Source: Candidatus Poseidoniaceae archaeon (GTDB taxonomy: Archaea > Thermoplasmatota > Poseidoniia > Poseidoniales > Poseidoniaceae). Taken from it: 64,000 nucleotides of DNA. A program made the translations under genes and the position numbers. Numbering within the stretch: position 1 is the stretch's first letter; every line of letters begins with the position of its first letter. Under the pieces are notes generated by a model that was given only the letters and a program-made list of their open reading frames with translations, was not told where the DNA came from and searched no databases. This document shows positions 36,062 to 44,771 of this stretch, one piece after another. The DNA is taken from positions 1-64,000 of the forward strand of contig CASIBY010000011.1 of assembly GCA_949373095.1 (NCBI GenBank), read 5' to 3'.

Positions 36062-37657
36062 ATGCGGTGGTTGCAAGACCCATCTGGGGGCCAAGAGTCA
36101 AAGGTTCCCTTATCCTACCGTATCGTACGCCGTTTCTATCGTTTCCTCACTAATATTTGGTTTCGGGAAATTAACATTGTTGACGATGAAAACCTCCCAC
36201 CTGAAGGCGGTCTGTTGTTCATCACATGGCACCCAAGTGGCTTGATTGACCCCATGCTGATGACTGCAGCCCTACCGGGTAAATTGACGACTATTGCGAA
36301 ACACACTCTGTTCAAAATTCCCATACTAGGGCGCATATTGAAAACATCGGGAGTGGTTCCAGTTGAGCGTCCAAGAGATTCGGATGACAAACAAGCATCA
36401 CGGGCGAGAAATGCTGCCATGCTTTCTGAAATGTCGGTACAAATTGCCCATGGAGGACGGGTTTTGATTTTCCCAGAGGGAACGACACATGCTGAATCGG
36501 GCGTGAAACGCGTACGTTCAGGGGCGGCAAGAATTCTCCTTCATGCTCGTCGTGAGGCTCAAGAAAAAGGACTGCCTGAGCCACAATTGGTTCCGATTGG
36601 TCTTCATTATTCCGAATCACATACGTTCCGTGAACGAGCTGCTGTGGTTATTGAACGGGTAATGGATTTGAACCCAATACCTGCAACAGTGCCGGATTCC
36701 TTCGAGCAGGACCGTTTGGACCGGATGTGGATTGAAGAGGTTACTAAGGCCATTGATGTTGAATTGCAGAGGGCAAACTTGTCGAAAACCTCCTGGAGGG
36801 AACGGACCATGATTTGGAAAGGTCGGAGCCTTGCCTACGCCGAAAAGAACCGGATTGCAGGCGGAAAATTGGTCAAGCCGACCTATGCTGAATCCGTTTT
36901 AGGTGCTCGCCGGTTGCGAGCAGGTTGGGAATACATGATGGTTCACCAGCCTGAGGAAACCAAACAGTTGGCTGAAGACTGCGAAACCCATTTCTCAGAA
37001 TTGACACGAAGAGACATCACGCCTTACGATGTTGATGCTCGTCCAGAAACACTCTCAGCAATGGGTTATCTCAAGGTGCTTACCGTGTGGCTGTGGGCGC
37101 TTGTATGGATGTTTGGGCTTGTTACATGGAGTGCAATTGCAGGGAATTATCCACCGTACAAAGGGAACGGTCTTCTGAGCTGGCTGATGAAAAAACGAGA
37201 GATTGATACCTCTGTAATTGGAACCATCAAAGTGCTCTCAGCCATTGTGTTCTTTCCACTCTGGTGGATGGTTGCGTCTGCATTCGTCACGTGGTCACTT
37301 CTAAGTGCTTCAAGTCCGATAAATTCTCTTCTTCTGTCCCACTGGTTGCTTGAATATGTCACGTACTTACCAGCCGTTGGCGTATTCCTTCTCTTCTTGG
37401 TTTGGTGGCCTATGTCCGCTCGATTGCATTTGAAGTTGTATGCTCGCCTTGTCCGCAGTTCCCGAGATTTGAAGCGATGGAAGATTTGGAAGGACGATGA
37501 TACTAACTGGGATGAATTAGTAAAAGTTCAGAGAGAACTCGCCGCTCGTTTGGTCAAAACAGGTGCTGGGCTTATTCTGCCGGGGGACGCTGATTGGAAC
37601 GATCCACCATCTGGAAAAGATGACATGGTCTCAGTACAAGTGCGACCAACCGCTTGA
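36062..37657 (+). CDS. PlsC/SCT1-like acyltransferase with C-terminal membrane helices
   Basis: A 531-residue protein. The acyltransferase domain (about 1-235) has WHPSGLIDPML (H-x5-D catalytic block), PILGRILKTSGVVPVER, FPEGTTHAESGVKRVRSGAARI and VPIGLHYSESHTFRERA. This order and the H-x5-D spacing fit the SCT1/GPT2-like branch of glycerol-phosphate acyltransferases. The second half has four hydrophobic helices near 340-470. Archaeal membranes normally use ether-linked isoprenoids, so an ester-forming enzyme is notable; the product here is not determined. It follows priL and precedes a DUF373 membrane protein. Confidence 0.85.
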   Translation: MRWLQDPSGGQESKVPLSYRIVRRFYRFLTNIWFREINIVDDENLPPEGGLLFITWHPSGLIDPMLMTAALPGKLTTIAKHTLFKIPILGRILKTSGVVPVERPRDSDDKQASRARNAAMLSEMSVQIAHGGRVLIFPEGTTHAESGVKRVRSGAARILLHARREAQEKGLPEPQLVPIGLHYSESHTFRERAAVVIERVMDLNPIPATVPDSFEQDRLDRMWIEEVTKAIDVELQRANLSKTSWRERTMIWKGRSLAYAEKNRIAGGKLVKPTYAESVLGARRLRAGWEYMMVHQPEETKQLAEDCETHFSELTRRDITPYDVDARPETLSAMGYLKVLTVWLWALVWMFGLVTWSAIAGNYPPYKGNGLLSWLMKKREIDTSVIGTIKVLSAIVFFPLWWMVASAFVTWSLLSASSPINSLLLSHWLLEYVTYLPAVGVFLLFLVWWPMSARLHLKLYARLVRSSRDLKRWKIWKDDDTNWDELVKVQRELAARLVKTGAGLILPGDADWNDPPSGKDDMVSVQVRPTA

Positions 37658-37768
37658 ACTTGCTCGTACCTTCTAGAGTCAAAAGGAATCAGGCACAGCA
37701 CGGACAAAAATGCACAAGGTTTTGAATGAAAGGTCGTCAGTGGACTAACAAGGAGCGGAGTTGAAGCG

Positions 37769-38890
37769 ATGACCAGAACTCTTGTATTGACGGTTGACCG
37801 GGATAACGACCTTGGCATCAAGACTTCAATTCGAGGGCCCGTTGTCGGCCGGAGGCAAGTCCTCACCGCTGCTTTGAAACTCGGGATTGCAGACCCTGAA
37901 GAAAGCGACACAAACGCAATTCTTGGAGCATTGTCTCAACACGACGCCTTGGTTGAAGCCAAGGGAGAGGAAGATGAGATCGAAATCGCTATTCTTACCG
38001 GTGATGAAAAGGTTGGAATGCGCTCAGACCGAGCCGTGGCAGCTCAACTTGAGGAAGTAGTCTCCTTGTTTCAACCAGATGAAGCCATTCTTGTTACAGA
38101 CGGTGCTGAAGATGAAAGCGTCCTACCCATCATACAATCTCAAGTCCGCATTGACCATGTTCAGAAGATTATTGTCAAGCAATCGAAGGGTATTGAAGGG
38201 ACGTACTATTACATCGTAAAAGCCCTTGAAGACCCAAAATGGCGCTCAAAAATCATGATTCCACTTGGTGCGGTCATGGCCATATTGGGACTCGGAATCA
38301 TGCTACCCAACGAAATCGGCGGGATTGTCATCGGTGCCCTCCCCTTGGTCCTCGGGCTGTACATCTTCAGCAAAGGTGCAGGAATTGAATCCACGGTTAA
38401 TCGTGTAATTCAAGAAATGCGAGAAAATGCCGACGCTGCGATGTTTTCCTCGCTTCTTTGGACGGCCACTCTTTTTAGTGCTATTTTCGCCGTAGCGGAA
38501 GGGTGGCGTGCATTCAGCCAGCAAGATGTCAATTCGGCAGCGCAGTCCGTTGTATGGTTGAACGTGATTCACTCTTCACTCGCCTGGATTATCATTGCCT
38601 TCTTGACATCAACAGCTGGATTCATGCTTCTTCGTTTGAAGCGTGGGTCGTTTTCCGGTAGTCTGATTGTCCTTAGCGTGTTTGGCATGGTCGTCTACTC
38701 CTTCCTCAACACGGCTCTCGATATCGCCATCCGTGTACTAGAGGGGTCATCTTACGAATTCAGCGTTAACATGATTCTCAACGACTTGACAACCCCATTG
38801 ATTTGGGTGGTTGTGCTCTGGATGGTAATGACTGTTGTCCGAACGCTCCAAGCAAAACAAGCCCAAGCTGACCGATATTGGGGAATTTGA
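37769..38890 (+). CDS. DUF373 family membrane protein
   Basis: A 373-residue archaeal family of unknown function. The cytosolic N-terminal half starts LVLTVDRDNDLGIKTSIRGPVVGR and includes ILTGDEKVGMRSDRAVAAQL, AILVTDGAEDESVLPIIQS and IIVKQSKGIEGTYYYI, all typical of DUF373. The C-terminal half has six hydrophobic helices. It is separated by 111 bp from the acyltransferase. The CBS-domain gene ends one base after it, convergently. Confidence 0.92.
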   Translation: MTRTLVLTVDRDNDLGIKTSIRGPVVGRRQVLTAALKLGIADPEESDTNAILGALSQHDALVEAKGEEDEIEIAILTGDEKVGMRSDRAVAAQLEEVVSLFQPDEAILVTDGAEDESVLPIIQSQVRIDHVQKIIVKQSKGIEGTYYYIVKALEDPKWRSKIMIPLGAVMAILGLGIMLPNEIGGIVIGALPLVLGLYIFSKGAGIESTVNRVIQEMRENADAAMFSSLLWTATLFSAIFAVAEGWRAFSQQDVNSAAQSVVWLNVIHSSLAWIIIAFLTSTAGFMLLRLKRGSFSGSLIVLSVFGMVVYSFLNTALDIAIRVLEGSSYEFSVNMILNDLTTPLIWVVVLWMVMTVVRTLQAKQAQADRYWGI

Positions 38891-39355
38891 TCACAGAATA
38901 AAACGCGGCATCACTTTTGCAAGTGTGTTGTGACCAACGACTCCAACGAGGGTCCCTTCCCGGTCTACGACTCCAAGTTGGTTAATGTCATGTGTAAGCA
39001 TCAATGCTCCTGCCTTCAATAGCGGTGTGTCTACTCTTACGGTCAACGGCGGATGGTTCAACAGTTGCTGTGCGGGAATGGAATGCATCCAAGCAATATC
39101 TCTGTTAACGGTTTTACGAGCGATCAATTTGAGTAAATCAACAGCATGAAGTCGGCCCATGGGCGCTCCTTCATGGTCGACGATGAAGATGTGGTCCCAG
39201 TTGTTCTGCGTCAAAGAATCCAATACCAGCGCCATTGAGTCGGAATCGAGCATGGAATGAGCATGCTGCATGGTTTGGCCACAGGTGACATTTCTCGCTG
39301 CTTGAGCGCCAGGTGAGCGGCGCGTGGATTTACGGTTTCGGGCCTTGGTCGCCAT
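38891..39355 (-). CDS. CBS-domain protein
   Basis: A 154-residue protein with a basic N-terminus followed by a CBS pair at about 25-150: MALVLDSLTQNNWDHIFIVDHEGAPMGRL and then TPLLKAGALMLTHDINQLGVVDREGTLVGVV. CBS pairs bind adenosyl nucleotides and act as energy or redox sensors. No other domain is attached, so a partner protein is implied. Gene context gives no clear partner; it ends next to the DUF373 gene. Confidence 0.88.
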   Translation of the reverse strand: MATKARNRKSTRRSPGAQAARNVTCGQTMQHAHSMLDSDSMALVLDSLTQNNWDHIFIVDHEGAPMGRLHAVDLLKLIARKTVNRDIAWMHSIPAQQLLNHPPLTVRVDTPLLKAGALMLTHDINQLGVVDREGTLVGVVGHNTLAKVMPRFIL

Positions 39356-39497
39356 GGGTTCTCAGCCGTGTCCCGCAACCTACCCTTTTTGAAGCCTTCC
39401 TTTTTTCCACTTCCCCGAAGAACATTTCCGGATACCCGCGATAAATGCATGCACACATTGCCTCAACTGATAAATTGAAGAAACCATTGGGACGACT

Positions 39498-39920
39498 ATG
39501 GGAACAGTTCCACATGATGAAATCAATGCCCTTCGGGCAATGGATGGTTATGAGCAGATGCTTGAAATCGACCGCCTCACTCGTGTTTACCAAACAGATG
39601 AAGCCACCATTCGGAGTGCTCTTTCATCCGGGCCTGGCCTCAATGCTCCTCCTTCAACACCCGCTCCAGCGTGGGACCCCTCCCAGAAAACCAGCCCGCT
39701 CCCTCCTCCTGCGGCTCCTTCTCATGTCGGACCGACCATGGTGAATAGGGAACAGTTCCGGTACGAATACGACCCAAGTCGTGAGGCTGCACAACGCCGA
39801 GAACAGATCAATCAAGCCATTCTCTGCTCTGCTTGTGGTGTTGCACTAGGGATTCCAGATGTTCGACCGATAAAGGTCACTTGTCCAGCTTGTTTGTTTG
39901 AAGCAACCTATACTGAATGA
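39498..39920 (+). CDS. Small protein with C-terminal zinc ribbon
   Basis: A 140-residue protein. A helical N-terminus (DEINALRAMDGYEQMLEIDRLTRVYQTDE) leads to a proline-rich linker. The C-terminus has CSACGVALGIPDVRPIKVTCPAC, two CxxC knuckles that should bind zinc. ATG 39498 begins MGTVPHDEINA. The stop overlaps the next open frame by up to 23 bp. Function unknown; zinc ribbons of this kind often bind nucleic acid or proteins. Confidence 0.7.
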   Translation: MGTVPHDEINALRAMDGYEQMLEIDRLTRVYQTDEATIRSALSSGPGLNAPPSTPAPAWDPSQKTSPLPPPAAPSHVGPTMVNREQFRYEYDPSREAAQRREQINQAILCSACGVALGIPDVRPIKVTCPACLFEATYTE

Positions 39921-39957
39921 ACGCATCCTTGATGTGGGATGCTCAGGAGGGGTGCTC

Positions 39958-40701
39958 ATGCGTGACGGCTCTCCTCGCCTTTGGCCCTATTCTCCGGCGA
40001 ATTCTCCAATTGCACTCCCTGACCGTCCGATATTATGCAGTGCAAACGAAGTCGTCACGCTTTTCAACTCTGATGATGTTCCCGACTTCACTACCAAATT
40101 GGACGGGAAGGCCCTCACGAGTTACTTGGCAGGGTATGGGACAGAGAATGACTCTCTAGATGCAGTTTTAGGAGCTCAAGGGGTCGCTCCAATGGCTCAA
40201 CGGCGCCCGATCTTACTACTCGGGGAGCTTGCCAATCCCTACCGTCTTCAGGACATCAACATTGGCCCCTTGCCCGTATTCCCCGTTCGAATTGAAGATG
40301 TCTGCAGGACATGGGCTGACGGCTTAGATACTCGTGAAGCCTATCCGGGGGTCCATCACGTAACGCTAGCACGAACTCCCGGTTGGTGGGAGCATTCTCA
40401 TCTCGGGATGGCAACGGTTGAACAGATGAAAGCATTGATTGGATGGCTTGAGAACGGGGTTCGCGGCTCATGGCGACCGGTGAAATTAGCGGAAGGGAGC
40501 ATCCGTCTTGATGTTGAATCAGATTTAGAGCCCCCCACAAAGCAAGACATCACTTGGGACGGAGTGGTTGAGCGTGTCGAACTGACGATGCCTGCCCCGA
40601 CCGGTCCAATGATTGACCTTACAACGTTGATGGTGCCGATTCATACCCGACAAGGGTGCTACAATCACCGCGGTAGGCTTTCGCCCGATGCGCTCACATG
40701 A
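39958..40701 (+). CDS. Hypothetical protein
   Basis: About 247 residues from ATG 39958 (MRDGSPRLWPYSP); the frame runs back to 39898 in the tail of the preceding gene. The stretch RRPILLLGELANPYRLQDINIGPLP, a WWEHSHLGMATVEQMKALIGWLENG segment and a PPTKQDITWDGVVERVEL segment suggest a mixed alpha/beta enzyme-like fold. No named family recognised. It overlaps ribD tail to tail by 37 bp. Confidence 0.6.
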   Translation: MRDGSPRLWPYSPANSPIALPDRPILCSANEVVTLFNSDDVPDFTTKLDGKALTSYLAGYGTENDSLDAVLGAQGVAPMAQRRPILLLGELANPYRLQDINIGPLPVFPVRIEDVCRTWADGLDTREAYPGVHHVTLARTPGWWEHSHLGMATVEQMKALIGWLENGVRGSWRPVKLAEGSIRLDVESDLEPPTKQDITWDGVVERVELTMPAPTGPMIDLTTLMVPIHTRQGCYNHRGRLSPDALT

Positions 40702-41867
40702 ACCAGCGGGACTTCCACGACAACCTCTTTCAGAAAAGGCTCATCCCATCGTTGGGATGATGTATCTAAGCGTCCAGTGACGTACTTCTGGATATAGTGC
40801 TCGACGTGTCTCTTCGCCCCAAACCAGTTCATGGGAGGGCTATGAGCCCGGCCTTTTCCGAGCACGTCCGCCGTGATTCCAGACGGAACAGGTGACCCGT
40901 GTTCATGCTTTGATCGGACGAGGTAGAACTCGTCGACCAACCCTTCGTCTAAGAATTTGTGAATAGTGGTCGGGCCACCTTCTACGAGAACACGCTGAAT
41001 ATTTTGGTCACCCAATTGATTGAGCAACGATGGTAATCCAGCAAAAGAGGACTGAACCAACATGGCCTCGCCCCCGTCGGTGAGAAGTTGAGCGTTCGGA
41101 GGGCACCGCCCGTTCGGGTCGATGACGACTCTGAGCGGTTGCCGCTTTGGTTGACCAATGCGCACGGTAAGGAGAGGGTCGTCACGAATAACCGTCTCAA
41201 CTCCGACGAGAATAGCGTCGCAATCCTGTCGTAACTCGTGAACCTTCTCGAGGCAACCGGGCGAGGTAAAGCGCCCAGCATCCAAAGAGCGATCGTCAAC
41301 AGAACCCTTTGCATCAACGGCAAGCTTGACCGTAACAATGGGTTTTCGGTGCTCACACCAGTGGAGGAACGGCCGCATTAGTTCTGCGGCTTCATCCGCC
41401 ATCAACCCCATCGATGTAGGAATTCCTGCGTTTTCAAGTACGTGTTGCCCTTTTCCTCGAACGGTTGGATTTGGGTCTTCATGAGCAATAATCACTTCTT
41501 GAACACCAGCCCACATCAGTGCCTCGGTACAGGGAGGGGTTCTTCCGAAATGATTGCACGGCTCAAGGGTCACGTAAGCAACTGCACCGTTTGGCGAGTG
41601 TCCCTTTGCTTCCGCATCATGAATCGCCATTTGTTCAGCGTGAAGTCCTCCAAGATGGTCGTGCCATCCTTCGGCAATAACCTTGCTATCTTTTACCAAA
41701 ACGCAGCCTACTAGCGGGTTCGGGCTCACTTGACCTCGCCCCCGTTCAGCGACTAAAAGAGCCCGTTCCATGAAGAAACGCTCCTGCTCAGTCCAGGTTC
41801 TGCCCATGGTAGAACGACATGGCTTTGGTTCAAGACACCTTGCATCTTTCTTTACGAGCCCTTTCAT
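40665..41867 (-). CDS. ribD: Bifunctional RibD: pyrimidine deaminase / reductase
   Basis: A 400-residue fusion catalysing two successive steps of riboflavin synthesis. The N-terminal cytidine-deaminase-fold domain has GLHAEQMAIHDAE and VTLEPCNHFGRTPPCTEAL, binding catalytic zinc. The C-terminal RibD reductase domain has PIVTVKLAVDAKGSVDDRS, ILVGVETVIRDDPLLTVR and VLVEGGPTTIHKFLDEGLVDE. A fused deaminase-reductase is the bacterial arrangement; many archaea make the reductase alone and reduce first. The start at 41867 is preferred because of a TATA-like element 45 bp upstream; an alternative is ATG 41807. Confidence 0.93.
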   Translation of the reverse strand: MKGLVKKDARCLEPKPCRSTMGRTWTEQERFFMERALLVAERGRGQVSPNPLVGCVLVKDSKVIAEGWHDHLGGLHAEQMAIHDAEAKGHSPNGAVAYVTLEPCNHFGRTPPCTEALMWAGVQEVIIAHEDPNPTVRGKGQHVLENAGIPTSMGLMADEAAELMRPFLHWCEHRKPIVTVKLAVDAKGSVDDRSLDAGRFTSPGCLEKVHELRQDCDAILVGVETVIRDDPLLTVRIGQPKRQPLRVVIDPNGRCPPNAQLLTDGGEAMLVQSSFAGLPSLLNQLGDQNIQRVLVEGGPTTIHKFLDEGLVDEFYLVRSKHEHGSPVPSGITADVLGKGRAHSPPMNWFGAKRHVEHYIQKYVTGRLDTSSQRWDEPFLKEVVVEVPLVHVSASGESLPR

Positions 41868-41906
41868 AGATTAAATTTGAAGTTATGGAGGGGGGTCGTA
41901 AGGCGG

Positions 41907-41922
41907 CATATATTCAGTTTGA
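41907..41922 (-). promoter_or_regulatory. Possible TATA box of ribD
   Basis: The minus strand reads TTCAAACTGAATATATG here, with the TATA-like AATATATG about 45 bp before the ribD start. A transcription start would lie roughly 20 bp from the ATG. The inverted repeat at 41913-41933 overlaps its upstream edge. Confidence 0.45.
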
Positions 41923-41933
41923 ATAAAACTGAA
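41913..41933. promoter_or_regulatory. 8-bp perfect inverted repeat, possible operator
   Basis: TTCAGTTT and AAACTGAA are separated by GAATA. The repeat lies in the 137-bp space between the divergent ribD and diacylglycerol-kinase-like genes and overlaps the likely ribD TATA box, which is where a repressor would act. The bound protein is unknown. Confidence 0.45.
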
Positions 41934-42004
41934 CGCGAAGTGAATAATAACAAAATATGAAAAATTAGCGAATCATTCAAGGCTCCAGTGCCACTGTAGT
42001 GGCT

Positions 42005-43072
42005 ATGGGCTCCGATTCTCAGAACCTCACAACTCCTGCCCGAATTGAGTTTGAAGCCGATATCGTCTCGCGAATTAAAAAGGGAGTTCACAAACCTATT
42101 TTTGCTCCAATATTTACCAAAAAAGGCTCAAAGGGGACCCGACCAAAACGAGTTCACCTCCTGGTAAACCCATACTCTGGAAAACGAAAGGGCAGAAAGA
42201 TCGCTGATGAGGTGACAACAAAGCTTCGTGAGGAAGGAGTCAATGTAGAAGCACACTATTCAGCATACAGTGGCCACCTCGTCACCCTTGCATCCGAACT
42301 TGTTGTCAAATCAGGAGACCTCATTGTTTCAGTTGGTGGGGATGGAACATTTTCAGAAGTTCTAACAGGCCGGATGATGTTAGAATCGGCAAAAAAAGAA
42401 TCATTTGCGGTTATTCCTGCCGGGACAGGCAATTCCGTAGCATATGACCTCAAATTAAACGATGTAGACACTGCAATAAACGCCATTCTCAACGGTACAA
42501 AGCACGCGTTGGACCTGGCCCGAGTCGAATTGACCGAAGGGCTTCCAGGTTCAGAGGGCGAGCGCATGGTTCGCTACAGCCACAACCTCGTGACGTGGGG
42601 CCTGGGAGTCGACTCCAACATCAAGGCTGAAAAAATGCGATGGCTCGGGCCGGTCCGGTACGATTTAGGCATCCTGATGGCCATCATGGCCAACGGCCGC
42701 CGTCATGCAACACTGACGCTTGACGGTGTGGAAATGGACGATGACTTCACGCTCTTTTTGATTCAGAACAGTCAAACAGGCGGGTCTGAGCTACCCCTTG
42801 CGCCAGGAGCCTCCCTTGATGACGGAAAGATGGACATCGGAATTTTGAAGAAAATGCCTCGAAGAGGCATACTCAAGGCATTTGGAATGCTGAAGAAGGA
42901 CGGGCGCCATGTCTTTCATCCGCAGGTGGATTATCACCGTTTCAACCGCCTCGAGATCACAACAGAACAGCCGACTGCGATCAACATTGATGGGGAAAAT
43001 CTTGGTTCAACTCCGCTCAGAATGGAAGTATTGCCTTCAATTGTTAACGTAATGATTCCGTTATCAGAATGA
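42005..43072 (+). CDS. Diacylglycerol/sphingosine kinase-family lipid kinase
   Basis: About 355 residues from ATG 42005. The kinase domain has VHLLVNPYSGKRKGRKIADEV, SVGGDGTFSEVLTG (the GGDGT nucleotide site) and VIPAGTGNSVAYDLKL (the PxGTGND-like motif). A C-terminal beta domain follows, with GASLDDGKMDIGIL. It phosphorylates a lipid hydroxyl; the exact substrate in archaea is unknown. The gene overlaps the lipoprotein gene end by 9 bp, convergently, and diverges from ribD. Confidence 0.88.
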   Translation: MGSDSQNLTTPARIEFEADIVSRIKKGVHKPIFAPIFTKKGSKGTRPKRVHLLVNPYSGKRKGRKIADEVTTKLREEGVNVEAHYSAYSGHLVTLASELVVKSGDLIVSVGGDGTFSEVLTGRMMLESAKKESFAVIPAGTGNSVAYDLKLNDVDTAINAILNGTKHALDLARVELTEGLPGSEGERMVRYSHNLVTWGLGVDSNIKAEKMRWLGPVRYDLGILMAIMANGRRHATLTLDGVEMDDDFTLFLIQNSQTGGSELPLAPGASLDDGKMDIGILKKMPRRGILKAFGMLKKDGRHVFHPQVDYHRFNRLEITTEQPTAINIDGENLGSTPLRMEVLPSIVNVMIPLSE

Positions 43073-44011
43073 AAAGTCAGAAAAGTCATCTTCAGGCTCT
43101 TCATCAAAAACCCTAGGTGAAGGTTCTTCGACAACTTCAGTAGGGGCCTTTTTGACGGCCTTTCTACGACGCACGGGAGGTTTCTTGACCGGAGCGTCTT
43201 GTTGAGGTGGGCTCCGAGACGAGGGAGGACTTCGAGACGAAGGAGGTGCTGAGGAGGTTACAGAAGATGTTCTCCGTTCGCCAAAGGAGGATGGGAGAGA
43301 GGAGGACTCACTAGCCTGTTGGTTGACCTCTTCCATCTCTTGAGCAGCCTCGGTAACGACAACTGAACTCTTTCGTTCTGGTGGTCCAGAAGACCCTCCC
43401 CTAGATGGTATCGCAGTTGAGGCCAGTACGCTGTCAAGGTCGAACCCACCAAGGGAATCTTCTTCCTTTGCTGGTGAAGATGAAGCAGGTTTCGCTTTCT
43501 TTTCCTCTTTCTTCTCGTCCTTCCTACGTTCTTTTTCCATTCGGCTCTTACGCTCTTCGGGTGATTCCATTCCTGCCTTCTTTGCGGATTTGATGTCTTC
43601 TTTGACCTGTGCAACCTTGTCAAGCCCGTCCGAACCAAGCAAGGTACGCATTGTCCCCTTTGCAGAATTGAGTACCATTCCTTTTGAAACGATGAATGCA
43701 CCAACGCCGCCGCCAAGGCCAACAACGAGGAAGAACATGATGAATCCAGCACGGCCCAAGAATGGAACGTCACCTTGGACCCATTCGTCATCAGCTTCTC
43801 CATCCATGCTAACAGTAGCACCATCAAGAGTGATACCGGTTACCGCAATAAAATACCTATCAAGGTTCATCGCCTTGTCAACACCCATGGAACAATCAGG
43901 CCTCAAAAATTGGTCGAAACTGTCCCTGTAGTACCCTCCGCCCGATTCATTAGCATCGATCATGAATCCTTTGATCGTTACAGGTTGATGCCATTCACCC
44001 ATGGCAGTCAA
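43064..44011 (-). CDS. Membrane protein with charged Ser/Pro/Lys-rich tail; C-terminal part of a frameshifted lipoprotein
   Basis: The open frame of 315 residues begins inside an ectodomain (MGEWHQPVTIKGFMIDANESGG), then has one membrane helix (FIMFFLVVGLGGGVGAFIVS) at about 85-110. A long cytosolic tail follows: KKxxKK-type clusters, serine-rich stretches and a basic PPVRRRKAVKK patch. The last residues are acidic. Sequence upstream continues in other frames to a lipoprotein signal at 44555, so this open frame is probably not the true N-terminus. No family recognised. The tail could bind a polymer or another protein, but this is speculation. Confidence 0.7.
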   Translation of the reverse strand: MTAMGEWHQPVTIKGFMIDANESGGGYYRDSFDQFLRPDCSMGVDKAMNLDRYFIAVTGITLDGATVSMDGEADDEWVQGDVPFLGRAGFIMFFLVVGLGGGVGAFIVSKGMVLNSAKGTMRTLLGSDGLDKVAQVKEDIKSAKKAGMESPEERKSRMEKERRKDEKKEEKKAKPASSSPAKEEDSLGGFDLDSVLASTAIPSRGGSSGPPERKSSVVVTEAAQEMEEVNQQASESSSLPSSFGERRTSSVTSSAPPSSRSPPSSRSPPQQDAPVKKPPVRRRKAVKKAPTEVVEEPSPRVFDEEPEDDFSDFSF

Positions 44012-44555
44012 GCCATCATGAACGTTTTCTGTAGGCCGGAATTAACCCTAATACGAACCATTGTGATTCAGAATCACTGTTGATTTCGTCGAGGTCAATA
44101 CTGCCAGCCCCTGTTTCTGGCGACAAGGGGTTCGACCAAAGTCTTCACGTCAATCCGTCGCTCCTTCTCCGTCGACAACGGTTGCGGCCTCATCAAATGA
44201 CATCTCTTGAATGGCTACAGCAGTAGTAACGCCGTAATTCAACTTACTACCGCCCAGAAGCGGGTCGTGTGTGTCATAGAATGCACTGGCAGCCAGAGTA
44301 TCCAGTGAATGAGATTGCTGTCCCCTCACCAACAGTGAGGTCAGGTTCCTCGCCGCTAGGATTACATCCTACGGCCTGCATGTCAGAAACCGTAGTTTTC
44401 GTTCCCGATAGAGTGGAAACAACATCGATGTCGTCCTTAGCAAATGAGACACTGACGGCATTATCTCCGTCTCCCCATGCAGATGTTGAGGGGCCAAAGC
44501 ACCCAGCAAGCAACATACTGGCGATGAACAACAGGACGAGAACACCTCTGCGCAT
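44012..44555 (-). pseudogene. Lipoprotein N-terminal region, frameshifted continuation of the gene at 43064-44011
   Basis: ATG 44555 starts MRRGVLVLLFIASMLLAGC, a lipoprotein signal with LAGC at residues 16-19. The frame reads about 85 residues, then continues in other frames: near 44310 to DTLAASAFYDTHDPLLGGSK, near 44155 to RIDVKTLVEP, near 44120 to ETGAGSIDLDEINSDSESQW, and near 44015 into the frame at 44011. Four one-base shifts in 550 bp in an otherwise smooth protein suggest sequence errors. If repaired it would be one gene of roughly 490 residues. Confidence 0.55.
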
Positions 44556-44632
44556 GGACCGTGGAGGGGGCGTGGAGTTTGAGAAGTCTTCCCTCAATCT
44601 TTACGGGCATGCGACCTAAGAAACAGGCCAAA

Positions 44633-44718
44633 TGGCGCAGTCGGAGAGATTTGAACTCCCGAGTCACGGGGACACCGGATTTCAAATCCGGCGCAATACC
44701 AGGCTATGCGACGACTGC
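44633..44718 (-). tRNA. tRNA-Ser (UGA anticodon)
   Basis: Minus-strand cloverleaf. The acceptor stem pairs GCAGTCG (44712-44718) with CGACTGC (44637-44643). The anticodon loop TTTGAAA is closed by CCGGA/TCCGG, with anticodon TGA at 44682-44684. A long variable arm (CCCCGTGACTCGGG) marks a class II tRNA, and GTTCAAATC is the T-loop. A G discriminator and genome-encoded CCA follow at 44633-44636. It reads serine UCN codons. Confidence 0.95.
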
Positions 44719-44771
44719 TTTATTGGAGGCGGGAGGTTTCCCTCTTTTTCCCCTTTCGCTTGTTCACTGTC

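Noticed and set aside
41868-42004. FMN riboswitch before ribD
   Set aside because: No long conserved multi-stem leader is visible in the short AT-rich space; only one simple palindrome.
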